Positions 8,089 to 16,419 of a stretch of 64,000 nt of DNA are shown piece by piece. Each line of letters starts with the position of its first letter. The first letter of the stretch is position 1. The stretch comes from Flavobacterium cerinum (GTDB lineage: Bacteria > Bacteroidota > Bacteroidia > Flavobacteriales > Flavobacteriaceae). The DNA lies in the NCBI RefSeq assembly GCF_004028155.1, contig NZ_SBII01000006.1:1-64000 (forward strand), written 5' to 3'. The translations under genes were made by a program, and so were the position numbers. The notes below the pieces were generated by a model. The model was not told where the DNA came from, did no database searches, and worked only from the letters and a program-made list of their open reading frames with translations.

Positions 8089-9798
8089 ATGACTAAATTT
8101 TTATTATTCGTATTTATGTTTTTGCCGTTTTTTGGCACTTCCCAAGAATTTGACAACTTTCCTCCTCCAGATACCAATACCGGAATATACTGCAATGCTT
8201 CCACAACCTGGAATGGCAGTGCATGGAGTAATGGTGAACCGGATGCAAATAAGGATGTAATTTTCAATGCTAATTATACCTGTATTACAGGCACGTTTAA
8301 TGCATGTTCCATTTTTGTTCTGGATGGTGCTCATATAAATTTCAATCAAGGTTCTAACGCAATAGTGACACATAGTGTTAATGTTGCCGAAAATGCACAA
8401 CTTGTTTTTGAGAGCAGCAGTAATCTTATTCAAATTGAAGAGACAGAAAATACAGGAAATATTATTATAAAAAGGAAATCCTCTAAAATTGTTAAGGATG
8501 ATTATACCTTATGGTCTTCTCCTGTAAGTGGTGAGCAAACCCTTGTTGATTTTTCTCCGGAAACGCTGCAAAACCATTTCTATACATTTAGCACTAATAA
8601 TAATATTTACAATAATCTGGTTAACCCTCAAGCTACTGTATTTACAAAAGCAAAAGGATACTTAATTCGCACTCCCGAAACCCACCCAATTGTTCCAACT
8701 GCATGGGAGGCGCAATTTGAAGGCACACCTAATACGGGAGATATCAATATTCATTTAGTCTATGCTAATCAGGATTTAAATTATAATGCCGTAGGAAACC
8801 CTTACCCGTCTCCTATAAGCATTAAAGCATTTATCGAAGCAAACAGTGATGTAATTGACGGGACTGTTTGGTTGTGGAGAAAAACACAAGACGCTGCAAA
8901 ATCAAGTTATGTTACAGTTACAAAACTAGGTTATCAGTCTAATGATATCGTTAATATAAACAACCCCAACGATCCTTATTACGCACATCCGGATGGAATA
9001 ATAAATACCGGTCAGGGTTTTATGGTTAGATCTAAAAACACCCAGGAGTTGGTTTTTAATAACGCTATGCGCCTACCGGTAAATGAAGCTGTTTTTTTTC
9101 GCCCAAAAAATGACGAACAACCCGAAGAGAATCTAACAAGCCGGTTATGGATAAATGTTACTGGCACTGGTGTATTTTCACAAACCCTAATAGGCTATAC
9201 TCCACAAGGCTCATTACAATATGATAACGGATTTGATGGACTGGCAGTAATGGATGGTGGTGTTACATTATACACTGTAACCAATACAAAAAGGTTTGCC
9301 ATACAGGCCCGTCCTGAATTTAATGATACAGATGTTGTTCCATTAGGATTTAAGACACAAACAGCTGGCACATATCAAATTGCCCTGGACCACATGGATG
9401 GTTTATTCTTAAGTGGACAACATATATACCTTAAAGACAAAACAGACAATACTATACATAACCTAAATGAAGGGAATTACACATTCACTACAAATGCAGG
9501 TACTTTTGAAAACCGTTTTGAAATCGTTTATACTGAAACTTTAGGTACTAATTTACCGGCAGCACCATTACAGGAAACTATAATTTATACTAATAATAAT
9601 CAGGTTAAAGTTCATTCTACACAAGAGATAATGTCTATAGCCTTATATGATATATCCGGCAGGCTTATCTATTCTCAGAATAATATTAATGCTTTTGAAT
9701 TTTCAAGTTCATATCTAAATATTACAAAACAAATTGTTATCGCTAAAACAATATTAAGTAATAAACAGATTGTTACTAAGAATATCGTAATCCAATGA
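8089..9798 (+). CDS. Secreted surface protein with T9SS sorting tail
   Basis: 569 residues with a signal peptide (MTKFLLFVFMFLPFFGTSQ). An early block (about 30-60, CNASTTWNGSAWSNGEPDAN) resembles the start of large flavobacterial surface proteins; the middle is beta-rich with no enzyme motif that I recognise. The last 75 residues look like a type IX sorting domain (SIALYDISGRLIYSQN, ending KNIVIQ), so the protein is likely exported by T9SS to the surface. No partner gene is adjacent. Role unknown; adhesion or matrix binding are possibilities only. The start is the ATG that directly precedes the signal peptide. Confidence 0.8.
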   Translation: MTKFLLFVFMFLPFFGTSQEFDNFPPPDTNTGIYCNASTTWNGSAWSNGEPDANKDVIFNANYTCITGTFNACSIFVLDGAHINFNQGSNAIVTHSVNVAENAQLVFESSSNLIQIEETENTGNIIIKRKSSKIVKDDYTLWSSPVSGEQTLVDFSPETLQNHFYTFSTNNNIYNNLVNPQATVFTKAKGYLIRTPETHPIVPTAWEAQFEGTPNTGDINIHLVYANQDLNYNAVGNPYPSPISIKAFIEANSDVIDGTVWLWRKTQDAAKSSYVTVTKLGYQSNDIVNINNPNDPYYAHPDGIINTGQGFMVRSKNTQELVFNNAMRLPVNEAVFFRPKNDEQPEENLTSRLWINVTGTGVFSQTLIGYTPQGSLQYDNGFDGLAVMDGGVTLYTVTNTKRFAIQARPEFNDTDVVPLGFKTQTAGTYQIALDHMDGLFLSGQHIYLKDKTDNTIHNLNEGNYTFTTNAGTFENRFEIVYTETLGTNLPAAPLQETIIYTNNNQVKVHSTQEIMSIALYDISGRLIYSQNNINAFEFSSSYLNITKQIVIAKTILSNKQIVTKNIVIQ

Positions 9799-9862
9799 TT
9801 TAAAAAAACTATAATGAGTAAGGTCATTATAAATGTTGAGTAGTTTTTAATTACTAAAGGCT

Positions 9863-9890
9863 CCGATAAGTAATATTATCGGGGTTTTTT
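9863..9890 (+). terminator. Terminator after the T9SS surface protein
   Basis: Stem CCGATAA (9863-9869) with TTATCGG (9876-9882), 6-base loop, then GGTTTTTT. Confidence 0.8.
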
Positions 9891-10113
9891 GTAATTTCCA
9901 AATCAGCTTCATAAGTCATAAAATCCTTACTAATGCATTGTTGTATATGGCAGAATTTTAAACATAAGATTACAATATCATTGTATAATATTCTTAAAAA
10001 TGAATATTATCATCTATTTGTTTCATATAAATATCTATATAGTAAATATATAACAGTAGTATTGAAAAATACATAAAAAGCAAATACCTCTATTACAAAT
10101 ACTTATATATCAA

Positions 10114-10280
10114 TATATTTGCATAAGGATAATAAAGGGGATTTATTTATTAATTTATTTATAAATTAAATAAGAATATATACTTAATTTGAAGAGTAAT
10201 TATGAGTTCTACTCATAATGTTTTAGTAATTTTTTAGTTGGATGCGGAATCCCGGGTTAGTAGCCGGGATTCTATTTTTT
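10114..10280 (+). ncRNA. Candidate small RNA with own promoter and terminator
   Basis: A TATATTTG box at 10114-10121 matches the Bacteroidota -7 consensus. About 125 bases later an ideal terminator (GAATCCCGG at 10247-10255, CCGGGATTC at 10264-10272, then TATTTTTT) faces the same way. Between them are an inverted repeat (ATTATGAG 10199-10206, CTCATAAT 10212-10219) and an AT-rich imperfect hairpin around 10145-10175. The preceding gene already has its own terminator, and the next gene is on the other strand, so this hairpin has no protein gene to serve. The transcript would be about 150 nt. Only an 11-codon frame is inside it. No known RNA family is recognised. Confidence 0.45.
10247..10280 (+). 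terminator. Strong hairpin terminator with no upstream protein gene
   Basis: 9-bp GC-rich stem GAATCCCGG / CCGGGATTC, 8-base loop, T-rich tail TATTTTTT on the plus strand. On the minus strand the stem is not followed by a T run, so it does not look like the terminator of the minus-strand synthase gene that ends at 10293. Confidence 0.7.
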
Positions 10281-10292
10281 ATACCCTTCCGT

Positions 10293-11450
10293 TTATTTAG
10301 AAAGTAATATACTTACTGCATTTCCGCCAAAACCTACAGCATTTACTAATATCTTTTTCAAGGGTCTGTCCAATACTTTATCAGACGCTACAAATGGAAC
10401 CCCTACAAAATGATTGTGCTGCAGCATCAAAACGGCAAATTCAAGGCTCAATAATCCTGATGAACCAAACGTATGCCCTATCTTCCATTTATTAGTAGTC
10501 AATAAAGGAAGTTTATCACTAAATATTTTTTGTATAGCTTTATATTCAGAAAGATCACCTTTAATTGTGCCTGGCGCATGCATAACAATAGCATCTACCT
10601 CTTCAATAGGTGTATCTCTAAGTGCCATTATCATTGATTTTTGCATGCATTCTGCGTCGTCAGAAATAGAGACACTATGTTTCAGTGTTTCTGTAGCATA
10701 TCCTACCCCATCAATATAAGCCAAGGCATTTGGCACTTTACCAAGCTCAAGGCATGCCGAAGCTGCTCCTTCACCCAGCACCATTGTATTTGCTTTTTTA
10801 TCCAGATCTAATGCCCTGCATGGATATTCAGCAGTAAGTGTACTATAAATTTTCATTGCCTGCATTTGCGCAATCGTAAAAGGTGTTAATGGCGCCTCAC
10901 TACCTCCTACAAGGAATTTATCTGCCATGCCAGCACGAAGCCATGCTACGCCATTTAAAAGCGCATGTAATGCAGTAGAACAGGTGATTGAATGTGATAT
11001 TTCAGGACCGGTACTTTTAAGATCCTGGGCAACCCAGCTCGAAATATTTCCAAGTGTAGTAACCGGTGATGCCTGTACTGCTGTTTTTCCGGTTTCTAAA
11101 AATTCACTATGGTGCTTCTCAAAAAGATCGGTAGCACCACGGGAAGAGCCAATATTAATCCCAAAAACATCATCCCCACCCCATCCGGCTTCCTTTAGCG
11201 CCTCTCTCGAAGCGAGCAAAGAATACAGCACCGAATTGTCAAGACTACTGTATTTTGAGTCAGATTTTTTTAAAGCTTCAACTTCATGTTTCTGTTGCTC
11301 AGTAAGTGCAGCAGCCGGAACAATTTTAGCGCCTGCCTGAAAATCCTGAATAAGCGTTGTCTCTTTTAAATAATTCTCCCAAACCTCCTGAGGCGTAGTA
11401 CCCAATGGAGAAAACGAAGAAATGGAAACTATGGAAACCGGTGTTGACAC
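10293..11450 (-). CDS. Beta-ketoacyl synthase in the biotin locus
   Basis: 385 residues from the GTG at 11450. A FabF/FabB-type thiolase fold with a complete catalytic set by this numbering: C157 (ISHSITCSTALHALL), H291 (VMHAPGTIKGD) and H326 (KWKIGHTFGSSGLL). Family members condense malonyl-ACP with an acyl primer. Lying just after bioA and bioD, it may take part in building the pimeloyl chain of biotin, but that is inference. The frame is open to a TTG at 11480, yet a -7 box (TACTTTTG) at 11467-11474 sits inside those codons, so the mRNA should start downstream of them and GTG 11450 fits better. It is separated from bioA by a terminator. Confidence 0.85.
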   Translation of the reverse strand: MSTPVSIVSISSFSPLGTTPQEVWENYLKETTLIQDFQAGAKIVPAAALTEQQKHEVEALKKSDSKYSSLDNSVLYSLLASREALKEAGWGGDDVFGINIGSSRGATDLFEKHHSEFLETGKTAVQASPVTTLGNISSWVAQDLKSTGPEISHSITCSTALHALLNGVAWLRAGMADKFLVGGSEAPLTPFTIAQMQAMKIYSTLTAEYPCRALDLDKKANTMVLGEGAASACLELGKVPNALAYIDGVGYATETLKHSVSISDDAECMQKSMIMALRDTPIEEVDAIVMHAPGTIKGDLSEYKAIQKIFSDKLPLLTTNKWKIGHTFGSSGLLSLEFAVLMLQHNHFVGVPFVASDKVLDRPLKKILVNAVGFGGNAVSILLSK

Positions 11451-11466
11451 TGTAAATAAATTTATG

Positions 11467-11474
11467 CAAAAGTA
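11467..11474 (-). promoter_or_regulatory. -7 box (TACTTTTG) for the ketoacyl synthase
   Basis: Exact TAnnTTTG match on the minus strand, 16 bases upstream of the GTG start. It predicts a very short leader and argues against the upstream TTG start. Confidence 0.5.
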
Positions 11475-11484
11475 CTGCAAAACA

Positions 11485-11509
11485 CAAAAAAAGGGGCATT
11501 AGCCCCTTT
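11485..11509 (-). terminator. Terminator of the bioD-bioA operon
   Basis: On the minus strand AAAGGGGC / GCCCCTTT (8 bp, 4-base loop) followed by a run of T. It lies 19 bases past the bioA stop codon. Confidence 0.85.
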
Positions 11510-11527
11510 AAAATTTTAAACTTACTA

Positions 11528-12799
11528 TCACAGCACTTTTTCGATAGCCTGCTCTATGATTTCATAAATTTTCTCTAGCAATTCGTCCTGTATTATATAC
11601 GGAGGAAGTATGTAAATAATATTACCTACAGGTCTCATTATAACTCCGTTTTCGATAAAGAAGTTGTATAATTTATTCCTGAAGTTGCCATAATATTCTT
11701 CACTATCCCTATTAATTTCAAGTGCAAATATTACCCCCTGCACCCTTGCTGTTTTAACTCTTGGATGAATTTCCATTTTCGCCTTAAAGGCAAGGTGCTG
11801 CGTGTTTATGCGCTTAATGTTTTCCTGCATTTCCGGCTGCAGCAATAAATCCATACTGGCAAGCGCAGCAGCACACCCTGTTGGATTAGCCGTAAAGGTA
11901 TGTCCGTGAAACAATGCTTTGTTTACATCATCATCATAAAAACCATCAAACAACTCTTGTGTAAAAGTAGTTATCGCCATAGGTATCGTTCCTCCTGTCA
12001 GCGCTTTCGACAAGCACATCATATCAGGCTGGGTTGTTAGATAATCGCAGGCAAAGTTTTTTCCTGTTTTACCAAATCCCGTCATTACTTCATCTGCAAT
12101 CGTGAAAATAGCATTTGCTTTACAAATTGTAATCAGTTTGTCTAATGCTGCCGGCTCATACATAACCATTCCCGCTGCTCCCTGAACTAAAGGCTCAAAA
12201 ATAAACGCCGCATATTCGTTAGTCGCTGCCAACTCTTTTAAAATCTCAAAGCTTTCTTCTTCTTTTCCTTTTAAAGGAACCGGTATTCTAACCACTTCAA
12301 TGAGCGATCCTTTAAAGGCTTCGGTAAAAAAAGAAATACCGCTTGCTGCCATAGCGGCAAATGTATCCCCGTGAAAAGCATTTTCGAAAGCGATGATTTT
12401 AGTACGCTTTTCGCCTTTGTTATAATAATACTGCAATGCCACTTTCATTGCGATCTCCACAGCTGTAGACCCATTGTCTGAAAAGAATAACTTCTTCTGG
12501 TTATCCGGAAGCAGTTCCATCAGCCTTTCGGCCAATACAATAGCAGGCTCATGCGTAAAACCGCCAAAGAGCACGTGCTCCAGTGAAGTAAGCTGTGCAT
12601 AAATAGCATCGGCAATATATTTATTACTGTGCCCATAAGGGTTTACCCACCACGATGCTATCGCATCGATATATTGTTTCCCTTCTTCATCCCATAGCAA
12701 TGCACCCTCTCCTCGTTTTATAGCAATGGGCAGGGCTGCCGTTTTATGTTGTGTGTACGGATGCCAAAGGTATTGACCGTCTCTTTCCTGTAAATTCAT
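11528..12799 (-). CDS. bioA: Adenosylmethionine-8-amino-7-oxononanoate transaminase
   Basis: 423 residues, class III PLP aminotransferase. It converts 8-amino-7-oxononanoate (KAPA) to 7,8-diaminopelargonate with S-adenosylmethionine as amino donor. PLP lysine K265 lies in MCLSKALTGG and D236 in IADEVMTGFGKTG; the BioA-typical WHPYTQ motif is at 12-17 and the SWWVNPYGH block at 49-57. Full family length. Its start overlaps the bioD stop by 4 bases (ATGA), so the two are translationally coupled. Confidence 0.96.
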   Translation of the reverse strand: MNLQERDGQYLWHPYTQHKTAALPIAIKRGEGALLWDEEGKQYIDAIASWWVNPYGHSNKYIADAIYAQLTSLEHVLFGGFTHEPAIVLAERLMELLPDNQKKLFFSDNGSTAVEIAMKVALQYYYNKGEKRTKIIAFENAFHGDTFAAMAASGISFFTEAFKGSLIEVVRIPVPLKGKEEESFEILKELAATNEYAAFIFEPLVQGAAGMVMYEPAALDKLITICKANAIFTIADEVMTGFGKTGKNFACDYLTTQPDMMCLSKALTGGTIPMAITTFTQELFDGFYDDDVNKALFHGHTFTANPTGCAAALASMDLLLQPEMQENIKRINTQHLAFKAKMEIHPRVKTARVQGVIFALEINRDSEEYYGNFRNKLYNFFIENGVIMRPVGNIIYILPPYIIQDELLEKIYEIIEQAIEKVL

Positions 12800-13413
12800 A
12801 ACTTCAATAGATTTTCCCGAAATATATCGGCATAATAAGAGATCACGTTTTGATCAAAATAAGGTTCATCTTCAATGCGGCCTATCATTGTTAATCCCGT
12901 TTTTTTAAGAATAATCTCTTCTGTAGATGGTAGTTCGTTACCATTAAACACAATACCAGCTATATCAATATTTCTATGTTTCAAGGCTTCAATAGTAAGC
13001 AGTGTATGATTGATACTCCCAAGGTAATGCCTTGAAACGACAATAACTTTATAGTCGGGCTTTATCAAATCGGCAATAGTATCAGTATCATTAAGCGGAA
13101 CAAAAAGCCCGCCGGCTCCTTCTATCACCAAATGATTTTGAGTTATAGGCTCCTGTATCTTTTTAAGTTCAAGAACAACGCCATCCAACTCTGCTGCCAA
13201 GTGCGGACTCGCAGGTGTATTAAGCAGGTAGCTGTTAGGGAATAATTGTGTTTTAGTATTAGATATGTACTGTTTTATCTTATGGCTGTCTGATGTTTCT
13301 ACATCGCCTGCCTGTATAGGTTTCCAATAATCGGCTTCGAGAGCTTCGGTAATAATTGCTGAAGCAATCGTCTTACCAACATCGGTACCTATACCTGTAA
13401 TGAATAGTTTCAT
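12796..13413 (-). CDS. bioD: Dethiobiotin synthase
   Basis: 205 residues. Catalyses ATP-dependent ureido ring closure of 7,8-diaminopelargonate to dethiobiotin. P-loop G9-T-D-V-G-K-T15 near the N-terminus (GIGTDVGKTIASA), KPIQAGD about residues 32-38, and the substrate/Mg block VIEGAGGLFVPL. First gene of the bioD-bioA operon, driven by a strong Bacteroidota promoter just upstream. Of the standard late biotin genes only bioB is absent from this window. Confidence 0.95.
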   Translation of the reverse strand: MKLFITGIGTDVGKTIASAIITEALEADYWKPIQAGDVETSDSHKIKQYISNTKTQLFPNSYLLNTPASPHLAAELDGVVLELKKIQEPITQNHLVIEGAGGLFVPLNDTDTIADLIKPDYKVIVVSRHYLGSINHTLLTIEALKHRNIDIAGIVFNGNELPSTEEIILKKTGLTMIGRIEDEPYFDQNVISYYADIFRENLLKL

Positions 13414-13433
13414 TGTTATTTTGTTTCGTTATG

Positions 13434-13463
13434 CAAACTTACTAAACGAAATGGCATGCTCAA
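13434..13463 (-). promoter_or_regulatory. bioD-bioA promoter (TTG-N19-TAAGTTTG)
   Basis: On the minus strand TTG at 13463-13461, a 19-base spacer, and TAAGTTTG at 13441-13434. This is a textbook Bacteroidota promoter, 21 bases before the bioD ATG. No clear operator palindrome of the BirA type was seen around it. Confidence 0.75.
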
Positions 13464-13546
13464 GCGAATATGTAAAGGCAATTTTCACTTTGAGCAGTTA
13501 AACATAATTTTAATACAATATTACGAATGAGGGGTTTTAAAATTCT

Positions 13547-13554
13547 TAATTTTG
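13547..13554 (+). promoter_or_regulatory. -7 box (TAATTTTG) for the AI-2E family gene
   Basis: Exact TAnnTTTG match 38 bases before the ATG at 13593, divergent from the bioD promoter. Confidence 0.5.
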
Positions 13555-13592
13555 AAAGAGAAGCTTTATAAATTTAACCCGTTTTTACTGAT

Positions 13593-14699
13593 ATGGAGAC
13601 ATCAACCGTGCCCAATTACATCAAAACCGTTTTCATAGCCCTACTTATTATTATCATTGTATTCTTCATGATAATCGCTAAAGCATTATTAGTTCCCTTA
13701 CTCATATCGGGGTATATCGCCATGCTGCTTACCTCCACCTGTAATAGGTTAGAACGTTATAAAATACCACGTTCATTAAGTGCATTTATCTGTCTTTTGT
13801 TTTTTACAGCTTTAATTGGAGGTATTTGCTACTTTATATTTTCGCAGGTAAAAGGTTTTGCCGACGACCTGGGAGGCGACCTTTCGCAAAAATTAAACGC
13901 ATTTGTTATAATGATCAACAACTGGTTCTATGAGAATTTTGGTTTTGATCTTGGTATGAAAAACGGCTTTGAAATGAAAAAAGCTGTAGAAATCGTTCAA
14001 CCGGAAAATGGAAGTCCAACACAAATTGTGTTCTCTACTCTTAACACGTTATCAAACATTATCCTACTGCCAGTTTTTATCTTTTTCCTGCTAATATATC
14101 GTGACCACCTTGTTGTATTTATAACCAAAGTATTCAAGAAGCACGAAAACAATTCACTGCTGGAAAAAGTGACTTCGATTAGAAAAATTGTTCATGCCTA
14201 TATTGTAGGCGCCGGTAAAGTAATGGTTATACTTGCCGTAGTAAACACCGGCGTTCTACTCGCTTTAGGTATAAAACACGCTATTTTTTTTGGAGTATTG
14301 GCCGGAATGCTTAATATAGTGCCCTATTTAGGCCCCTCATTAGGTGTTGTGCTGCCCTTCACGTTTGCATTACTAACTAAAGACAGTGCTTTTTACCCTA
14401 TTGCGGTTGCTGTATCTTTTACATTTATCCAATTACTGGAAGGTGCCTTTTTAACTCCAAAAATTACAGGAAGCAATGTAAACCTAAATGCATTGGTTAC
14501 TTTTCTGGGATTACTAATTGGAGGAGCGATATGGGGTGTGGTAGGAATGATCATTATTATCCCAACTATTGCGATCCTCAAAAAACTCTTTGAACTAAGT
14601 CCGGATACCGAGCCTTATGCCTACCTTTTTGGGGAAGAAGACAATAACTGGTTTAAAAAAAGGGGTGTCGGAAAGAAAATAGCTAAGACCGAATCGTAA
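13593..14699 (+). CDS. AI-2E family transporter
   Basis: 368 residues, about seven to eight membrane helices, with the family hallmark near GMLNIVPYLGPSLG (about residues 248-261) and a hydrophobic pair at each end. Family members (YdiK/TqsA/PerM type) are inner-membrane exporters or permeases; some have been linked to autoinducer-2 release, others to sodium/proton antiport, so the name does not fix a substrate. The gene is inserted between bioDA and bioF on the opposite strand, and its 3' end overlaps the convergent bioF stop by 17 bases. Confidence 0.9.
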   Translation: METSTVPNYIKTVFIALLIIIIVFFMIIAKALLVPLLISGYIAMLLTSTCNRLERYKIPRSLSAFICLLFFTALIGGICYFIFSQVKGFADDLGGDLSQKLNAFVIMINNWFYENFGFDLGMKNGFEMKKAVEIVQPENGSPTQIVFSTLNTLSNIILLPVFIFFLLIYRDHLVVFITKVFKKHENNSLLEKVTSIRKIVHAYIVGAGKVMVILAVVNTGVLLALGIKHAIFFGVLAGMLNIVPYLGPSLGVVLPFTFALLTKDSAFYPIAVAVSFTFIQLLEGAFLTPKITGSNVNLNALVTFLGLLIGGAIWGVVGMIIIIPTIAILKKLFELSPDTEPYAYLFGEEDNNWFKKRGVGKKIAKTES

Positions 14700-15837
14700 C
14701 CCTGAGTAATTCTAATACAGTAGTAATTTGCTGTGGCGTATTATAAGCATGCAAACAAAAACGCAAGCGTTCCTGCCCCTGCGGAACTGTAGGAGACAAT
14801 ATTGCTTTTACATCAAAATTATGCTGCTGAAGAACTGACGATATATTTTTTACTTTTTCGTTACCCGGAACCACCGCACAATGTATGGCTGACTGACTGA
14901 TTATGAAAAATTTAGTTAGCTCCAGCCTTTTCATTTCTGATGTAAAGAATAGGATAATTTTGTGCAGTGCTTTCCTTTCATACGAATGATTTTCCAGATA
15001 CTTATAAGCCGTTAAAATTGTAGCCAAAGAATGTGGTGGCAGTCCTGTAGTATAAATAAAGCTGCGGGCAAAATTAACCAAGTAGGCTGTAAGCTGCTGT
15101 GAACCTAGAACAGCAGCACCATGACAGCCGAGCCCTTTGCCAAAAGTCATGATTCGGGCAAACACTTTGTCATGGAGATTTTTGCTTTGCAATAATCCTT
15201 CACCTTTTTCTCCTGCAACGCCAAGAGCATGGGCTTCATCTATTATCAGTAGTGCTTTATATTCATCCGTAAGATCTACCAGTTTTTGAAGGTCAGGGCT
15301 GTCGCCATCCATAGAAAATACCGATTCTGTAACTATATAGACCTCATTCTCCCCAATCGTATTGTAAGCTCTTTTAAGCAGCCTTTCAAGATCATCAACG
15401 TCATTGTGGCTAAACTTATACGCCTTCGCGTTAGACAGCCTTATACCGTCACGTATGGAGGCATGAATGTACTCATCGTATAAAATTATATCTCCTTTTT
15501 GCGGAACCGATGAAAACAAACCCACATTAGCATCATAACCCGAATTAAAAACAAGTGTACTATCTGCTTTATGAAACTGACTTATAAAGTCTTCTGTGAT
15601 CTTATATTGATCATGATTACCCGATATTAGTCTTGATCCGGTAGCACCATTATTGATTATACCGGCATTCGCCAGATACTTATGCGAATCCTGAAAAATA
15701 ATTTCCGATTTAGAAAATCCCAAATAATCATTAGAAGAGAAGTCAATACGCTTTCCGTTAACAGGCAACTTACGCAATGCGTTAGCAGACTCGCGCTGCG
15801 CCAGTTTATCTGATAAAGACTTTGGGAAACTTTTCAT
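14683..15837 (-). CDS. bioF: 8-amino-7-oxononanoate synthase (BioF-type aminotransferase)
   Basis: 384 residues, alpha-oxoamine synthase family. Condenses pimeloyl thioester with L-alanine to give KAPA. PLP lysine K234 (MTFGKGLGCHGAAV), D200 and H203 (LIIDEAHALGV) and the substrate-side DYLGFS and NGATGSRLISG motifs are present. Family members can also be glycine C-acetyltransferase or sphinganine synthase (Spt), but length and the adjacent bioD-bioA genes favour BioF. It has its own -7 box. The 3' end overlaps the convergent AI-2E gene by 17 bases. Confidence 0.9.
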   Translation of the reverse strand: MKSFPKSLSDKLAQRESANALRKLPVNGKRIDFSSNDYLGFSKSEIIFQDSHKYLANAGIINNGATGSRLISGNHDQYKITEDFISQFHKADSTLVFNSGYDANVGLFSSVPQKGDIILYDEYIHASIRDGIRLSNAKAYKFSHNDVDDLERLLKRAYNTIGENEVYIVTESVFSMDGDSPDLQKLVDLTDEYKALLIIDEAHALGVAGEKGEGLLQSKNLHDKVFARIMTFGKGLGCHGAAVLGSQQLTAYLVNFARSFIYTTGLPPHSLATILTAYKYLENHSYERKALHKIILFFTSEMKRLELTKFFIISQSAIHCAVVPGNEKVKNISSVLQQHNFDVKAILSPTVPQGQERLRFCLHAYNTPQQITTVLELLRVTIRS

Positions 15838-15866
15838 GACTCAAAAATAAGCAACTTACAATTAGG

Positions 15867-15874
15867 CAAAATTA
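15867..15874 (-). promoter_or_regulatory. -7 box (TAATTTTG) for bioF
   Basis: Exact TAnnTTTG match on the minus strand, 29 bases before the bioF ATG. Confidence 0.5.
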
Positions 15875-15923
15875 AAAAATAATATTTTTTTTCGATGTTT
15901 TATTATTGATAAACAATAATTAT

Positions 15924-15931
15924 TATATTTG
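15924..15931 (+). promoter_or_regulatory. -7 box (TATATTTG) for the DUF2975 operon
   Basis: Exact TAnnTTTG match 22 bases before the ATG at 15954. A TTG lies 15 bases upstream of the box, slightly closer than usual. Confidence 0.55.
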
Positions 15932-15953
15932 TCTCAACCAAAATACAAAACCA

Positions 15954-16415
15954 ATGAGAAAATTTAAAATTTTAAGATGGGCTATACAGCTCTTTATTAC
16001 TATTTGCATATTAGGTATCTGTAGCAATATATACATCTATTATATATTATCATCTGAACCAATACCTGCATTATCGGTAGACATTACACCTTATTTGGTC
16101 TCTATGCTAAATGTACTTCTGCTTATAACCGGACTATGGTATATTCATCAGTCGTTCACCTTTTTTATCCAAAGGAGTTTTTTCAATTTTAAAAGTGCTT
16201 TATACCTTTCAAAAGGCGGTTACATTATAGCAGCTACAGGGATTATTAGTTTTACATATAACATGACTAAACTAGCCGGTAAATCCAGAGAAGAGCTCAT
16301 AACAAACATTATTCTTAACTGCCTTATGCTTATTATTGGATTTGGCCTTACAGCCGTTGCAGATATCATAAAAAAAGGAGAAAGCATTAAACAAGAAAAC
16401 GACTTAACCATATAA
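15954..16415 (+). CDS. DUF2975 membrane protein 1
   Basis: 153 residues with four predicted membrane helices (for example about 10-30 and 48-68) and a charged C-terminal tail ending IKQENDLTI. This is the DUF2975 pattern, a family of uncharacterised four-helix membrane proteins typically encoded next to a small YozG-like HTH protein. The ATG at 15954 is chosen because it follows the promoter box and starts at the family N-terminus; the frame is open further upstream. First of three consecutive paralogues, 4 bases before the next. Confidence 0.75.
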   Translation: MRKFKILRWAIQLFITICILGICSNIYIYYILSSEPIPALSVDITPYLVSMLNVLLLITGLWYIHQSFTFFIQRSFFNFKSALYLSKGGYIIAATGIISFTYNMTKLAGKSREELITNIILNCLMLIIGFGLTAVADIIKKGESIKQENDLTI

Positions 16416-16419
16416 TTCC

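Larger units (their letters stand above)
9799..10292. other. 494-base very AT-rich intergenic region
   Basis: Contains a terminator for the preceding gene (9863-9890), then about 350 bases of strongly AT-rich DNA with inverted repeats, an exact TAnnTTTG box at 10114 and a second strong hairpin ending in T residues at 10247-10280. No convincing protein frame; a 46-codon frame at 9933-10073 is low-complexity and not supported. See the candidate RNA entry. Confidence 0.6.

Noticed and set aside
9933..10073. 46-codon open frame in the AT-rich intergenic region
   Set aside because: Low-complexity (Y, K, N and I rich) sequence without a leader or conserved motif, as expected by chance in such AT-rich DNA.
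11451..11480. Ten extra N-terminal codons from a TTG for the ketoacyl synthase
   Set aside because: The TACTTTTG -7 box lies in these codons, so the transcript should start after them; the family start aligns better with GTG at 11450.
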